The notes: generated by a model from the letters alone, not told the origin. A stretch of DNA of 64,000 nt from Serratia sp. FDAARGOS_506 (GCF_003812745.1 NZ_CP033831.1:2604001-2668000), one strand, 5' to 3'. Shown: positions 11,271-21,758, counted from the first letter of the stretch. Made by a program: numbers and translations.

Positions 11271-11944
11271 CAAACAGTCCTTTTCTTCAAATAGCTTACC
11301 AGCGCCGAGGCGGCGAGGCTGATAACAAAATAGACAAAGCCGGCGAACAGGATCATTTCAACCTGGGTACCGTCGCGTTCGCCGATGGTCGACGCGGTGC
11401 GGAAGAAGTCGGCCAGGCTCAGTACGTACACCAGCGAGGTATCCTGGAACAGTACGATGCCCTGGGTCAGCAGCAGCGGCACCATGGCGCGGAATGCCTG
11501 CGGCAGGATCACCAGCCGCATGGATTGCCAATGGGTCATGCCCAGCGCCAGCGCGGCGGAGGATTGGCCGCGTGAGATGCTGATAATGCCGGCACGGATG
11601 ATTTCCGAGTAATAGGCCGCTTCAAACAGGGAAAAGGCTACCATAGCCGAGATCAGGCGAATATCGGTTTTCGGCGATAACCCTAGAACCTGTTGTAATA
11701 AGCTTGGAACCACCAGATAGAACCACAGCAGCACCATCACCAGCGGCACCGAGCGGAACAGGTTGACGTACAGGGTGGCGAACCAGCTGATCGGCTTGAA
11801 CGGCGACAGACGCATCACCGCCAGCACGGTACCCCACAGAATGCCGACCACGATGGCGGTCACGGTGATCTTCAGCGTGATCGCCATGCCCTGCAGCAGA
11901 AACGGGAAGCTTGGGACGATCGACGCCCAGTCAAATTCGTACAT
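11270..11944 (-). CDS. gltK: Glutamate/aspartate ABC transporter permease GltK
   Basis: A 224-residue HisMQ-type inner-membrane permease with about five membrane spans. The EAA loop, which docks on the ATPase, is visible around residues 130-150 ([20 protein letters not shown]). The start shares one base with the gltJ stop (TAATG), and the end overlaps gltL, so the three inner-membrane components are translated as a coupled series. It pairs with GltJ to form the channel. Confidence 0.95.
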   Translation of the reverse strand: MYEFDWASIVPSFPFLLQGMAITLKITVTAIVVGILWGTVLAVMRLSPFKPISWFATLYVNLFRSVPLVMVLLWFYLVVPSLLQQVLGLSPKTDIRLISAMVAFSLFEAAYYSEIIRAGIISISRGQSSAALALGMTHWQSMRLVILPQAFRAMVPLLLTQGIVLFQDTSLVYVLSLADFFRTASTIGERDGTQVEMILFAGFVYFVISLAASALVSYLKKRTV

Positions 11945-12684
11945 TATTTACTCCCCAGGTTGCCAGGCAACTGCACTTTCTTTTCGACCAGACGCATAAA
12001 CAGCATGATAACGGCGTTGATGCCGATATAAGCCAGCGTGATGGCGGTAAAGGATTCATAGGCGTGTGCGGAGTAATCCAACAGCTTGCCGGCCTGCGCA
12101 GCCATATCCACCAGCCCGATGGTGGAGGCAATGGCGGAGTTTTTGACCAGGTTGAGCATTTCCGAAGTCATCGGCGGCACGATCACCCGGTAGGCGTTCG
12201 GCAGCAGCACGTAGCGGTAGGTTTGCGGCAGCGTCAGGCCCATCGCCAGCCCGGCGGCTTTCTGGCCGCGCGGCAGGGACTGAATGGCGGCGCGCACCTG
12301 CTCGCATACACGGGCGGCGGTAAACAGCCCCAGGCAGAGCATGGAGGAGACGAAGAACTGTACGTTGGGATCCAGCTCGCTTTTAAACCAGGTGCCGATA
12401 TTGGCCGGCAACAGCTCGGGGATCACCAGATACCAGGTAAAGAATTGCACGATCAGCGGCACATTGCGGAACAGTTCGACGTAACAGGTGCCGAGGGCGG
12501 AAAGAAAGCGGTTGGGCACGGTACGCAAGATACCGAACAGTGAACCGACGAAGAAAGCGATAATCCATGCACAGACGGAGAGGGCCACCGTGACCTGAAA
12601 GCCGGACCAGATCCAGCCGAGGTAAGTGGTGTTCCCAAACGGGGCCTGCTGCAGGAAGATACCCCAGTTCCAATCTATTGACAT
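11944..12684 (-). CDS. gltJ: Glutamate/aspartate ABC transporter permease GltJ
   Basis: A 246-residue HisMQ-type permease, partner of GltK. Its EAA loop is the stretch [20 protein letters not shown] near residues 155-175. It starts after a 212-base spacer from gltI, far longer than the junctions inside gltJKL, which matches the arrangement in E. coli where processed SroC RNA comes from this gap. Length equals E. coli GltJ. Confidence 0.95.
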   Translation of the reverse strand: MSIDWNWGIFLQQAPFGNTTYLGWIWSGFQVTVALSVCAWIIAFFVGSLFGILRTVPNRFLSALGTCYVELFRNVPLIVQFFTWYLVIPELLPANIGTWFKSELDPNVQFFVSSMLCLGLFTAARVCEQVRAAIQSLPRGQKAAGLAMGLTLPQTYRYVLLPNAYRVIVPPMTSEMLNLVKNSAIASTIGLVDMAAQAGKLLDYSAHAYESFTAITLAYIGINAVIMLFMRLVEKKVQLPGNLGSK

Positions 12685-12896
12685 AACAAACTCCGGTAAA
12701 CGGGCGCAGAGCGCCGAAGATTGATGACTTGATGAGCGCCGATCGCCGCGCGGCCAGTCTGGCTGGCTTGTTGTATGCGAAGATCGGTGATGCGCGTTGG
12801 GGAAAATGAGGGAGGGGAACGGCCCCCCTCATACCTGTCTGTCCCAGTCATCAACTGAGCCGGTTTGGCCTGTGGCCGCCCCGGCTCTTGTTCTAT
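12685..12896 (-). ncRNA. sroC: gltI-gltJ spacer, candidate SroC-like small RNA region
   Basis: The spacer between gltI and gltJ has no plausible gene. On the operon strand it starts with a hairpin just after the gltI stop (GAGCCGG pairing with CCGGCTC, 12857-12887) and then a second, very stable one (GAGGGGGG with CCCTCCC, about 12808-12830) followed by ATTTTCCCC. In E. coli and Salmonella this same spacer yields SroC, an RNA cut from the mRNA that sponges GcvB. I assign it by position and structure; I cannot confirm sequence similarity to SroC. Confidence 0.45.
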
Positions 12897-13793
12897 TTAG
12901 TTCAACGCTTTGTCGTTAGGCTCTTTGAACAGCTGTTTCATGTCGTCCGACAGATCGAAGTTCATATTGAGGTTTTTCGGCGGAATAGGCTGCTTGAACC
13001 ATTTATCAAACCACTTGGCCGCTTCGCCGGAGGTTTGCGCCTGAGCGATGGTGTCATCGACCAGCTTTTTGAATTCAGGATCGTCTTTACGCAGCATGCA
13101 GCCGTAGGCTTCTTTCGACTGCGGCGTGCCGATGATTTCCCACTGATCCGGTTTTTTGGCCTTGGCGCGCTCGCCCGCCAGCAGGGCGTCATCCATCATG
13201 AAGGCCACCGCGCGGCCGCTTTCCAGGGTACGGAAGGAGTCGCCGTGGTCTTTGGCGCTGATGATGCGCATGTTCATCTTGTCGCTGTCGTTCAGCTTGT
13301 TCAGCAGCACTTCGGAGGTGGTGCCGGAGGTGACCACGACCGGTTTGCCGGCCAGGTCCTTAAAGTCTTTGATGTCGGAGCCTTTCTTCACCAGCAGGCG
13401 GGTGCCGACCACGAAGATGGTGTCGGAGAAGGCGGCCTGCTTTTGGCGCTCGAGGTTATTGGTGGTGGAGCCGCATTCGAAGTCATAGGTGCCGTTTTGC
13501 AGCAGCGGGATGCGGTTCTGCGAGGTAATCGGCAGCAATTTCACCTGCAGATTCGGTGCATTAAGCTTTTTCTTAACAGCCTCAACGATTTGGTTGGAAT
13601 AGTCCTGAGAGTAGCCCACAACTTTTTGTTGGTTGTCGTAGTAGGAAAAGGGCACTGACGATTCGCGGTGGCCGACAACGATCACGCCATTGTCTTTGAT
13701 TTTCTTCAGCGTACCGGACAGGTCTTCCGCATGCGCCACGCTACCTGCCATACCGAGCAGCAGTAACGATAACGCCAATTTACGCATTTGCAT
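12897..13793 (-). CDS. gltI: Glutamate/aspartate periplasmic binding protein GltI
   Basis: A 298-residue solute-binding protein that delivers L-glutamate and L-aspartate to GltJK. Residues 1-22 are a Sec signal ending AHA, with the mature protein starting EDLSG. The rest is a type II binding fold with the family run GVIVVGHRESSVPFSYYDNQ and the end FKEPNDKALN, shared with E. coli GltI (302 residues). It is the first gene of the operon; in related bacteria its mRNA is a GcvB small-RNA target. Confidence 0.96.
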   Translation of the reverse strand: MQMRKLALSLLLLGMAGSVAHAEDLSGTLKKIKDNGVIVVGHRESSVPFSYYDNQQKVVGYSQDYSNQIVEAVKKKLNAPNLQVKLLPITSQNRIPLLQNGTYDFECGSTTNNLERQKQAAFSDTIFVVGTRLLVKKGSDIKDFKDLAGKPVVVTSGTTSEVLLNKLNDSDKMNMRIISAKDHGDSFRTLESGRAVAFMMDDALLAGERAKAKKPDQWEIIGTPQSKEAYGCMLRKDDPEFKKLVDDTIAQAQTSGEAAKWFDKWFKQPIPPKNLNMNFDLSDDMKQLFKEPNDKALN

Positions 13794-13983
13794 GGTCCAA
13801 CTCCTTTGCTGTTGTGGTGGCTCTGACTAAAGAGCGTCAGGTTAAACCGACTATTTATTGCTCAAGTTATAAAGATAGTCTTAGAACGGATAGCCGTTAA
13901 AAAATAACCGATTGTGAATACCTTGAAACTAAAATGTTTCATTTTTTGAGACGCCGCGCGCACCAAATCAATGCAACGAAATC

Positions 13984-14046
13984 CTGACGCACCTGCGCGG
14001 TGCGCTCAATGCACCCAAAATGTGCGCAGGTGCGACAAAACGTCAG
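13984..14046. repeat. Nested inverted repeat upstream of gltI
   Basis: CGCACCTGCGC (13988-13998) is repeated as its exact complement GCGCAGGTGCG (14024-14034), 11 of 11 bases, around a 25-base centre. That centre itself holds a GGTGC/GCACC inverted pair (13999-14003 and 14011-14015), and CTGACG at 13984 is mirrored by CGTCAG at 14041. It could be a regulator site cluster for gltI or an extruded cruciform; no known operator was recognised. Confidence 0.6.
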
Positions 14047-14153
14047 CAAAAGTAAATCGGCGCGCGATGTCACCATAGATAAAGCAAGGAGTGTGCCAGC
14101 CGCGTTGATTTAACGGCGTTTTCTGACCGAGATGGGGATGTGGAACAGAACGC

Positions 14154-14174
14154 GGGGCGCGGCGGGCGCGCCCC
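14154..14174 (-). terminator. Probable terminator of the lnt operon
   Basis: GGGGCGCG and CGCGCCCC form a perfect 8-bp stem with a 5-base loop, 11 bases past the lnt stop. The bases after the stem on the lnt strand are only moderately T-rich (CGTTCTGTT), so efficiency is uncertain. Confidence 0.55.
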
Positions 14175-14185
14175 GGCAAAGAGGA

Positions 14186-15715
14186 CTATTTGCGGCGCAG
14201 GCCCAACATCAGCGCCCAGCCGCCCAGCAACAGGGTTATTACCCACAGCGGCGTGGCGCCGAAGCGCGCGTAAGGCGTGACGCCGGTGGTCGGCGTGACT
14301 TTCACTTCGAGCACCTTACGGGTGAACTGCGGGATCTCGGCGATCACCTCGCCGTTCGCATCCACCGCGGCGGTAACGCCGTTATTGGTGCTGCGCAGCA
14401 GCGGCCGGCCGAGCTCCAGCGCTCGCATGCGCGCCATCTGGAAGTGCTGCCACGGGCCGATGGAGTGACCGAACCAGGCGTCGTTGGAGATGGTCAGCAG
14501 GAAGTTGGTGTCCGGGCGGAAATTATCGCGCACCTGCTGACCCAGCACGATTTCGTAGCAGATGGCCGCCGTCAGGTTGTAGCCGCGTACGCTGAGCTGC
14601 GGCTGCACGTAGTCGCCGCGGCTGAAGGAGGACATAGGCAGATCGAAGAACGGCGCCAGCGGCCGCAGCAGCGTTTCCAGCGGCACGAACTCGCCGAACG
14701 GCACCAGGTGGTGCTTATTGTAGCGATCCTTGGCCGGGTAGCTGTACGGCGTCGGTTCGCCGAGCACGATGGCGCTGTTGTAGATTTGCTGGCCCTGTGG
14801 CGTGGCGCGCACGTCGACGATGCCGGTGATCAGGCTGCTGTTCTTCGCCCGCATCAGATCGTCCATCATGGTCAGGAAGCCGTTCTGGTTGGCTTCATAA
14901 TCCGGGATGGCGGACTCCGGCCAGATGACGATCGGCGCTTTGCCCACGTATGGACGGGTTTCGTCCAGATAGGTTTGCAGCGTGCTGACCAGCGCTTTCG
15001 GATCCCATTTCATCGACTGGGCGATGTTGCCTTGCACCATGGCGACGTTCACCGCTTTCTCCGGCTGCGGAGTAAACCAATGCAGCTGGCGCAGCGGCCA
15101 CGGCAACAGCAGCAGCGCGGCGGCGATGACCCCAGCCGACAGGCGGCGTTGATTGACGGCGTACACCAGCAGGCCGGCGATGGCCATCAGCAAAAAGGTG
15201 ATGGCGTCGACGCCCAGCAGTGGCGCGATGCCTTTCAGTGGGCCATTAATCTGGCTGTAGCCGAACTGCAGCCACGGGAAGCCGGTCAGCACCCAGCCGC
15301 GCAGGAATTCGGTCACCTGCCACAGCGCCGGCGCGGCGATGGCCAGCCGCCACCAGCGCGTAGCCGGCCACAGGCGCGTCAGCAGCCCGGCGAACAGCCC
15401 GGTATACAGCGATAGGTAAGCGGCAAGCAGCACAACCAGGAAGACGTTGACGGCGAACGGCATGCCGCCGAAGTCGGCGATGCTGACATACACCCAGTTG
15501 ATGCCGCTGCCGAACAGCCCGAAGCCCCAGACAAAGCCGAGCAGGGCAGACTGTTTGGTGGTGCGATTGAGGGTAACGGCCAGCAGGCCGAACAGGGAGA
15601 CGATGGCCGCGGGCCAGAAATCGTAGGGTGAGAACGCCAGCGTCCCGCCGGCACCTGACAACAGCGCCAGCAGGGCGCGAACCCACTGGCGTTCAAGTAA
15701 TGAGGCTTTAGCCAT
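14186..15715 (-). CDS. lnt: Apolipoprotein N-acyltransferase
   Basis: A 509-residue inner-membrane enzyme that adds the third acyl chain to the N-terminal cysteine of lipoproteins such as LptE and ChiQ. The first 210 residues hold several membrane spans; the rest is a periplasmic nitrilase-type domain. The catalytic triad is visible at Glu267 (VIWPESA), Lys334 ([11 protein letters not shown]) and Cys386 (AAICYE). It follows corC by 7 bases and closes the phoL-ybeY-corC-lnt run, the conserved enterobacterial order. Confidence 0.97.
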   Translation of the reverse strand: MAKASLLERQWVRALLALLSGAGGTLAFSPYDFWPAAIVSLFGLLAVTLNRTTKQSALLGFVWGFGLFGSGINWVYVSIADFGGMPFAVNVFLVVLLAAYLSLYTGLFAGLLTRLWPATRWWRLAIAAPALWQVTEFLRGWVLTGFPWLQFGYSQINGPLKGIAPLLGVDAITFLLMAIAGLLVYAVNQRRLSAGVIAAALLLLPWPLRQLHWFTPQPEKAVNVAMVQGNIAQSMKWDPKALVSTLQTYLDETRPYVGKAPIVIWPESAIPDYEANQNGFLTMMDDLMRAKNSSLITGIVDVRATPQGQQIYNSAIVLGEPTPYSYPAKDRYNKHHLVPFGEFVPLETLLRPLAPFFDLPMSSFSRGDYVQPQLSVRGYNLTAAICYEIVLGQQVRDNFRPDTNFLLTISNDAWFGHSIGPWQHFQMARMRALELGRPLLRSTNNGVTAAVDANGEVIAEIPQFTRKVLEVKVTPTTGVTPYARFGATPLWVITLLLGGWALMLGLRRK

Positions 15716-15722
15716 GTTGGAT

Positions 15723-16601
15723 TTAATCTTCCAGTTTCGGTGGTGGAGAATCGTCCGGAATTTTTACATGAACCTGGATAATACGTCGACTGTCTGCCAT
15801 GGCAACTTTAAATAGGTAACCTTCGATTTCAATGGTTTCCCCGCGCGCCGGCAGGTGGCCGAAGGCCTGCATCACCAGACCGCCGATGGTATCGACCTCG
15901 TCGTCGCTGAAATGGGTGCCGAAGGCTTCGTTAAAGTCTTCGATCGGGGCCAGCGCGCGCACGGTGTACATGTGGCGGCTGAGCTGGCGGATATCGAGAT
16001 CGTCTTCGTCGTCGTATTCGTCTTCGATCTCGCCGACGATCAGTTCCAGAATATCTTCGATGGTGACCAGGCCGGATACGCCGCCGAATTCGTCAATGAC
16101 AATCGCCATGTGATAGCGCTGGGAACGGAACTCTTTCAGCATCCGGTCGACGCGCTTGCTTTCCGGCACCACCACCGCGGTGCGCAGCACCTTGTCGATG
16201 CTGAACGGCTCGGAGTCTGCGCGCATGAACGGCAGCAGATCCTTGGCCATCAGGATGCCTTCGATGTGATCTTTGTCTTCGCTGATGACCGGGAAGCGCG
16301 AGTGGGCGGAGTCGATAATCACGTCCAGGCACTCTTCCAGCGTCTGGTTGCGCTTGAGCGTCACCATCTGGGAGCGGGGGATCATGATGTCGCGCACGCG
16401 CTGCTCTGCGATATCCATCACGCCTTCCAGCATGTCGCGGGTATCGGGATCGATCAGGTCGTTTTGTTCGGAATCACGGATCAGCTCGACCAGATCGCCA
16501 CGGTTTTTGGGTTCGCCGTGGAACAGCTGGTTAAGGATAAGAGTAAAGAACCCCTTCTTGGGACTGGGGCTGTCATTGCTTTGGGAATGGTCGTCGCTCA
16601 T
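15723..16601 (-). CDS. corC: Magnesium/cobalt homeostasis CBS-domain protein CorC
   Basis: A 292-residue cytosolic protein with two CBS domains (about residues 65-190) and a CorC/HlyC transporter-associated domain at the C-terminus. It is linked to Mg and Co efflux through CorA, although how it acts is still debated. I used the ATG at 16601, which gives the 292-residue length and the MSDD N-terminus of E. coli CorC (YbeX). An in-frame ATG at 16625 would add eight residues; neither start has a strong ribosome binding site. It lies between ybeY and lnt. Confidence 0.93.
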   Translation of the reverse strand: MSDDHSQSNDSPSPKKGFFTLILNQLFHGEPKNRGDLVELIRDSEQNDLIDPDTRDMLEGVMDIAEQRVRDIMIPRSQMVTLKRNQTLEECLDVIIDSAHSRFPVISEDKDHIEGILMAKDLLPFMRADSEPFSIDKVLRTAVVVPESKRVDRMLKEFRSQRYHMAIVIDEFGGVSGLVTIEDILELIVGEIEDEYDDEDDLDIRQLSRHMYTVRALAPIEDFNEAFGTHFSDDEVDTIGGLVMQAFGHLPARGETIEIEGYLFKVAMADSRRIIQVHVKIPDDSPPPKLED

Positions 16602-16685
16602 GGCGTTTTCGTTACTGTCACTCATGTCAGAGTTAAGGGGCGTCAGCGACAGCCCCTTGCGGGGCTGTGGGGTAATCGGCTGACG

Positions 16686-17159
16686 TCAGACGGGGTCTTT
16701 TTCCGTCAGGTACGGATCAGGATAACCCAGTCCGTGCATGATTTCAGTTTCCAAAGACTCCATTTCTTCGGCTTCATCGTCTTCGATGTGGTCATACCCT
16801 AGCAGATGAAGACTGCCGTGGACAACCATATGCGCCCAGTGGGCCTCCAGCGCTTTGCCTTGCTCAATGGCTTCCTGTTCAACCACCTGGCGGCAGATGA
16901 TCAGATCGCCGAGCAGCGGGAGCTCGATACCCGGCGGGGCCTCGAACGGGAAAGAGAGCACGTTGGTCGGCTTGTCTTTGCCGCGATAGGTCAGATTCAG
17001 CTCGTGGCTTTCCGCTTCGTCCACCAGACGCACGGTCACCTCGGCCTCTTCCTGAAATTGCGGCAGCACGCCTTCCAGCCAGCGCTGGAAAGTGGCCTCA
17101 TCCGGCAGGCCGTCGCTGCTTTCACAGGCAATCTGCAGATCCAAAATCACCTGACTCAT
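16686..17159 (-). CDS. ybeY: Endoribonuclease YbeY
   Basis: A 157-residue zinc-dependent endoribonuclease involved in 16S rRNA 3-prime maturation and ribosome quality control. The H3xH5xH metal motif is intact: His114, His118 and His124 in [11 protein letters not shown]. The conserved [15 protein letters not shown] segment is at residues 59-73. The ATG overlaps the phoL stop in an ATGA, so the two are translationally coupled, consistent with their reported functional link. Confidence 0.96.
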   Translation of the reverse strand: MSQVILDLQIACESSDGLPDEATFQRWLEGVLPQFQEEAEVTVRLVDEAESHELNLTYRGKDKPTNVLSFPFEAPPGIELPLLGDLIICRQVVEQEAIEQGKALEAHWAHMVVHGSLHLLGYDHIEDDEAEEMESLETEIMHGLGYPDPYLTEKDPV

Positions 17160-18211
17160 GGTGTCTCCTGCTCGGAGGCGGCGAGCGCCTCGCGCTTACG
17201 TTGTTCGGCAATCGCATCTTTGCGTTTCTGTTCGGCTGCTTCCCAGGCCTCATAGGCGATGACTACGCGAGCCACCACCGGGTGGCGCACCACGTCTTCG
17301 CTGTGGAAGAAGTTGAAGCTCAGTTCTTCCACGTCCGACAGCACTTCCACCGCGTGGCGCAGGCCGGATTTCTGGTTGCGCGGCAGGTCGATCTGGGTGA
17401 CGTCGCCGGTGATGACCGCCTTTGAGTTGAAACCGATGCGCGTCAGGAACATCTTCATCTGTTCGATGGTGGTGTTCTGGCTCTCATCCAGAATGATAAA
17501 GGCGTCGTTCAACGTGCGGCCGCGCATATAGGCCAGCGGCGCGACTTCGATCACGTTGCGCTCGATGAGCTTCTCCACGCGCTCGAAGCCCAGCATTTCG
17601 AACAGGGCGTCGTACAGCGGGCGCAGATAAGGATCGACCTTCTGGCTCAGATCGCCGGGCAGGAAGCCCAGTTTTTCGCCGGCTTCGACCGCAGGGCGGG
17701 TCAGCAGAATGCGGCGAATTTCCTGGCGCTCCAGCGCATCCACCGCGGCGGCGACCGCCAGGTAGGTTTTACCGGTGCCTGCCGGGCCGATGCCGAAGGT
17801 GATGTCGTGATCGAGAATGTTGGCGATATACTGCGCCTGGTTGGGCGTACGCGGTTTCACCATGCCACGCTTGGTTTTAATGGTGACCGCTTTGCCGTAA
17901 TCCGGCACGCTGTCGGCCACCTGTTCCAATACCCGGCTCTCTTTGATAGCCAGGTGGATTTGTTCCGGGTCGATATCCGGGATCACGCCGCGAATCGGCG
18001 CGGTATCCACATACAGATGGCGCAGGATATCGGCGGCGGCGACCACGCACAGGTTTTTGCCGACCAACTTGAAACGGTTGTCGCGGCGATTGATTTCGAT
18101 GCCCAATCGGCGCTCGAGTTGCTTGATGTTGTCATCAAACGGGCCGCACAGGCTGAGCAAACGCTTGTTGTCTGCGGGCTCTAACAAAATTTCTTGTGTT
18201 GCGACGTTCAA
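17156..18211 (-). CDS. phoL: PhoH-like ATPase PhoL
   Basis: A 351-residue P-loop ATPase (YbeZ) that partners YbeY in rRNA processing. Walker A is GPAGTGKT at residues 142-149 and Walker B is FIILDESQN near residue 240. A KH-like N-terminal region precedes the ATPase core. It is the first gene of the phoL-ybeY-corC-lnt group; unlike E. coli, it is separated from miaB by another gene and by two terminators, so it should have its own promoter in the 174 bases upstream (18212-18385). Confidence 0.95.
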   Translation of the reverse strand: MNVATQEILLEPADNKRLLSLCGPFDDNIKQLERRLGIEINRRDNRFKLVGKNLCVVAAADILRHLYVDTAPIRGVIPDIDPEQIHLAIKESRVLEQVADSVPDYGKAVTIKTKRGMVKPRTPNQAQYIANILDHDITFGIGPAGTGKTYLAVAAAVDALERQEIRRILLTRPAVEAGEKLGFLPGDLSQKVDPYLRPLYDALFEMLGFERVEKLIERNVIEVAPLAYMRGRTLNDAFIILDESQNTTIEQMKMFLTRIGFNSKAVITGDVTQIDLPRNQKSGLRHAVEVLSDVEELSFNFFHSEDVVRHPVVARVVIAYEAWEAAEQKRKDAIAEQRKREALAASEQETP

Positions 18212-18385
18212 ACTATTCCTCTAGGTCACATCGGGCCTGGTTGATGTCACATAGCGCGTTCGGGACGCGCGCGTTCAGGGCGAGCCTGAATACTCTCTTT
18301 CTTGAATTATTCATGGTGCGCCGCAACGGCGCAAGTTTACCGCTGATCTATCTGTGCGCCAGCGGCGGAATTCAAGGGAAGATAA

Positions 18386-18423
18386 GGAAAAAACGCGGCG
18401 GGGCGCAAAGCCTGCCGCGTTAT
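18386..18423 (-). terminator. Intrinsic terminator after the phnA-type gene
   Basis: Reading leftward, ACGCGGC pairs with GCCGCGT (with further pairing inside) and is followed directly by TTTTTTCC. It lies 22 bases after the stop of the phnA-type gene and separates it from phoL. Confidence 0.75.
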
Positions 18424-18445
18424 CAGTGAACAAGGCCGCCGTGAA

Positions 18446-18781
18446 TCAGTTCTTTTTCACGAACTCGGATTTCAGCTTCATCGGGCCGAAGCCGTCGATT
18501 TTGCAGTCGATGTTGTGATCGCCTTCGACCAGGCGAATGTTTTTCACCTTGGTGCCAATTTTCAGCATCGAGGAACTGCCTTTGACCTTCAGGTCTTTGA
18601 TCACGGTAACCGCATCGCCGTCCGCCAGCAGGTTGCCGTTGGCGTCTTTGACGATCAGCGCGTCCTGATCTTCCGCCGGAGCGCTGTCGCTCCACTCGTG
18701 GGCGCACTCAGGGCAGATGAACAGGGAATTGTCCTGGTAGGTGTATTCGGAGTTGCACTTCGGGCAGTGTGGGAGTTGCAT
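18446..18781 (-). CDS. yjdM: PhnA/YjdM-type zinc-ribbon protein
   Basis: A 111-residue protein with a rubredoxin-like zinc ribbon at the N-terminus (Cys6, Cys9, Cys23, Cys26) followed by a small SH3-like domain; the C-terminal half (for example [20 protein letters not shown]) is almost identical to E. coli YjdM (PhnA). The role is unsettled: the old name alkylphosphonate utilisation operon protein is not supported by function. The start at 18781 has an AGAGG site; a longer frame to 18826 is not family-like. It sits between miaB and phoL, not near phn genes, and is bracketed by terminators. Confidence 0.9.
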   Translation of the reverse strand: MQLPHCPKCNSEYTYQDNSLFICPECAHEWSDSAPAEDQDALIVKDANGNLLADGDAVTVIKDLKVKGSSSMLKIGTKVKNIRLVEGDHNIDCKIDGFGPMKLKSEFVKKN

Positions 18782-18802
18782 GTTATGTCGCCTCTTCAAC
18801 AA

Positions 18803-18843
18803 TAAAAAAATTAAAAAGAAAATCACCGGGCGCGGACGCCCGG
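18803..18843 (-). terminator. Intrinsic terminator of miaB
   Basis: Reading leftward, CCGGGCG and CGCCCGG form a 7-bp stem with a 4-base loop (18826-18843), followed by TGATTTTCTTTTTAATTTTTTT. It ends just before the start of the phnA-type gene, so that gene likely needs a separate promoter or readthrough. Confidence 0.75.
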
Positions 18844-18899
18844 CGGAGAAACGGTAAGGAATAGCGCGAATGGGCGGCGATAAGGCGGCCGCCGCAGCG

Positions 18900-20324
18900 T
18901 CAGGGCTGGTGAATGCCGACGCCCAGCGCGTTTTCTTTGCGGGTACGGGCGATCACCGACTGCGGGGATTCATGTACGCGCAGATCCATCTGCTGTTCGG
19001 TGCGCACCACTGCGCCACGCAGGGTATTGGTCAGCACCTCGGTAATTTCCACGTCGACGAACTGGCCGATCATGTCGGGCGTGCCTTCGAAGTTTACCAC
19101 ACGGTTGCACTCGGTGCGCCCGGCCAACTCCATCACGCTCTTGCGCGAGGTGCCTTCCACCAGAATACGCTGGACGGTGCCGAGCATGCGGCGGCTGAAC
19201 TGCAGCGCCTGCTGGTTGATGCGATCCTGCAGAATATACAGCCGCTGTTTTTTCTCTTCTTCGCTGACGTCGTCGACCATATCCGCCGCTGGGGTGCCTG
19301 GGCGCGACGAATAGATGAAGCTGAAGCTGACGTCGAAATTGACGTCGGCGATCAGATTCATGGTCTGTTCGAAGTCGGCCTGGGTTTCGCCCGGGAAACC
19401 GACGATGAAATCAGAGCTGAGCTGAATGGCCGGCCGCGCCTTGCGCAGCTTGCGGATAATCGCCTTGTACTCCAGCGCCGTGTGGGCGCGTTTCATCATG
19501 GTCAGGATGCGATCCGAGCCGCTCTGCACCGGCAGGTGCAGGAAGCTGACCAGCTCCGGCGTATCTTCGTACACCGCGATGATATCGTCGGTGAATTCAA
19601 TAGGGTGGCTGGTGGTAAAGCGAATGCGATCGATGCCGTCGATGGCCGCCACCAGGCGCAGCAGTTCGGCGAACGAACAGATCTCGCCGTCATGTGTGGC
19701 GCCGCGGTAAGCGTTGACGTTTTGGCCGAGCAGGTTGACTTCGCGTACGCCCTGCGCCGCCAGTTGGGCGATTTCGAACAGCACGTCGTCGCTCGGACGG
19801 CTCACTTCCTCACCACGGGTGTAAGGCACCACGCAGAAGGTGCAGTATTTGTTGCAGCCTTCCATGATCGACACGAACGCGGTCGGGCCTTCGGCGCGCG
19901 GCTCCGGCAGGCGGTCGAATTTTTCGATCTCCGGGAAGCTGATATCGACCACCGGGCTGCGGGTGCCCTGAACGTGGTTGATCATCTCCGGCAGGCGGTG
20001 CAAGGTCTGCGGACCGAATACCACGTCGACGCAGGGCGCGCGGCTGCGGATCAGCTCGCCTTCTTGCGAGGCCACGCAACCGCCGACGCCGATGATCACC
20101 GACGGATTCTTTTCTTTCAGCAAGCGCCAGCGCCCCAGCATGGCGAAAACTTTCTCCTGCGCTTTTTCACGGATCGAGCAGGTGTTCAGCAGCAGCACGT
20201 CTGCCTCTTCGGCGTTTTCTGTCCACTCGAAGCCGTGCGTGCTGTTCAACAGGTCGGCCATTTTCGATGAATCGTACTCATTCATCTGGCAGCCCCAGGT
20301 TTTGATATGTAGTTTTTTCGTCAT
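18900..20324 (-). CDS. miaB: tRNA 2-methylthio-N6-isopentenyladenosine synthase MiaB
   Basis: A 474-residue radical-SAM methylthiotransferase that converts i6A37 to ms2i6A37 in tRNAs reading UNN codons. Both iron-sulfur sites are seen: Cys12, Cys49 and Cys83 for the auxiliary cluster, and Cys157, Cys161 and Cys164 (GCNKYCTFC) for the SAM cluster. A TRAM domain ends the protein. Length equals E. coli MiaB. It is divergent from ubiF across a 197-base gap. Confidence 0.97.
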   Translation of the reverse strand: MTKKLHIKTWGCQMNEYDSSKMADLLNSTHGFEWTENAEEADVLLLNTCSIREKAQEKVFAMLGRWRLLKEKNPSVIIGVGGCVASQEGELIRSRAPCVDVVFGPQTLHRLPEMINHVQGTRSPVVDISFPEIEKFDRLPEPRAEGPTAFVSIMEGCNKYCTFCVVPYTRGEEVSRPSDDVLFEIAQLAAQGVREVNLLGQNVNAYRGATHDGEICSFAELLRLVAAIDGIDRIRFTTSHPIEFTDDIIAVYEDTPELVSFLHLPVQSGSDRILTMMKRAHTALEYKAIIRKLRKARPAIQLSSDFIVGFPGETQADFEQTMNLIADVNFDVSFSFIYSSRPGTPAADMVDDVSEEEKKQRLYILQDRINQQALQFSRRMLGTVQRILVEGTSRKSVMELAGRTECNRVVNFEGTPDMIGQFVDVEITEVLTNTLRGAVVRTEQQMDLRVHESPQSVIARTRKENALGVGIHQP

Positions 20325-20521
20325 TGACTTGCCATTACTCAGTGCGGAGCGAAAGTTGCGTTACGCGACATGCAGGGCGCGTATTGTAATCATTTGCCGC
20401 CGTTGTGACCAGCGCGGGGGAAAATGGCACGCGACCTGAAGCCGAAGCGAAAATCCGGTACACTGCGTAAAACGCCATGCCGGGTGGGATGGCGAGCATC
20501 CACATAGAAAACATAGCCAAT

Positions 20522-21703
20522 ATGAAGACATCTCAAAATCGGTATGACGCGGTGGTGGTGGGCGGCGGCATGGTCGGCGCGGCGGCGGCCCTGGGGCTGG
20601 CGCAGGCGGGCTGGTCGGTGGCGTTGCTGGAACATCAGGCGCCGCAGGCGTTCGAGGCGCAAAGCCCGCCGGATCTGCGCATTTCCGCTATCGGCTGCAC
20701 CTCGGTGGGGCTGCTGAAACAGCTCGGCGCCTGGCCGGCCGTGACGGCGATGCGCACCGCGCCGTATCGCCGGTTGGAGACCTGGGAGTGGACGTCGTCG
20801 CGCGTGGCGTTTGATGCGGTGTCCCTGGGGTTGCCGGAGCTGGGCTTTATGGTGGAAAACCGCATTCTGCAGTTGGCGCTGTGGCAGCAGTTCGCGCAGT
20901 GCGCCAATTTGACGCTGCTGTGCCCCGCCAGGCTGCAATCGCTGCAGCGGGCGGACAATGCCTGGCAGCTGACGCTGGACGGCGGCGAAACGTTGCAGGC
21001 GCGCCTGGTTGTCGGCGCCGACGGCGCCAACTCGCAGGTGCGCAAGCTGGCGGCGATCGGCACCAACGGCTGGCAGTATCGTCAGGCGTGCATGTTGATC
21101 ACCGTCGATACCGGCGCACCGCAGCAGGATGTGACCTGGCAGCGCTTCTTCCCGTCCGGGCCGCGCGCCTTCCTGCCGCTGTACGACAGCTGGGCATCGC
21201 TGGTGTGGTATGACAGCCCGCAGCGCATTCGCCAGCTGCAGGCGATGCCGCCGGCGCAGCTGGAGCGTGAGATCGCCGCCGCTTTCCCGGCGCGACTGGG
21301 CCCGGTCAAGGTGCACGCCGCCGGTTCGTTCCCGCTGACGCGGCGCCATGCTCAGCGCTACGTGCTGCCGGGGCTGGCGCTGTTGGGAGATGCGGCGCAT
21401 ACCATCAACCCGCTGGCGGGGCAGGGCGTCAATCTGGGGTATCGCGACGTGGACGCTTTGCTGAACGTATTGAGCGATGCACGGGATCAGGGCGAGGACT
21501 GGAGCAGCGAGGCGGTACTGCTGCGTTACCAACGCCGCCGCCGCACCGACAATCTGCTGATGCAGAGCGGCATGGATCTGTTCTATGCCGCTTTCAGCAA
21601 TAACCTGGCGCCGCTGAACATTGCGCGCAATCTGGCGCTGATGGCTGCGCAGCGGGCGGGCAAGCTGAAAGAGCATGCGTTGAAGTACGCGTTGGGATTG
21701 TAA
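20522..21703 (+). CDS. ubiF: 2-octaprenyl-3-methyl-6-methoxy-1,4-benzoquinol hydroxylase
   Basis: A 393-residue FAD monooxygenase that hydroxylates C6 of the ring in ubiquinone synthesis. The N-terminal dinucleotide motif VVVGGGMVGAAAA (about residues 10-22) and the second FAD motif GDAAHTINPLAGQGVNLG near 285 are present. The ATG at 20522 gives the family N-terminus; the ATG-like readings from 20477 are too long. It matches E. coli UbiF (391 residues) in the same place, beside miaB and the glutamine tRNA operon. Confidence 0.95.
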   Translation: MKTSQNRYDAVVVGGGMVGAAAALGLAQAGWSVALLEHQAPQAFEAQSPPDLRISAIGCTSVGLLKQLGAWPAVTAMRTAPYRRLETWEWTSSRVAFDAVSLGLPELGFMVENRILQLALWQQFAQCANLTLLCPARLQSLQRADNAWQLTLDGGETLQARLVVGADGANSQVRKLAAIGTNGWQYRQACMLITVDTGAPQQDVTWQRFFPSGPRAFLPLYDSWASLVWYDSPQRIRQLQAMPPAQLEREIAAAFPARLGPVKVHAAGSFPLTRRHAQRYVLPGLALLGDAAHTINPLAGQGVNLGYRDVDALLNVLSDARDQGEDWSSEAVLLRYQRRRRTDNLLMQSGMDLFYAAFSNNLAPLNIARNLALMAAQRAGKLKEHALKYALGL

Positions 21704-21758
21704 TCGACAGGGCTCAGCTGCGGCTGGGCCCGTTAGGTTTGGCTGAACGCCAGACAGC

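Larger units (their letters stand above)
13794..14185. other. gltI upstream region and lnt 3-prime end, no gene seen
   Basis: This 392-base gap holds the promoter of gltI and the end of the lnt operon. No reading frame in it looks coding. It contains an AT-rich half near gltI (13840-13960, with TTATAA at 13868-13873), a long inverted repeat at 13984-14046, and the probable lnt terminator at 14154-14174. No clear -35/-10 pair could be chosen for gltI. Confidence 0.7.
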
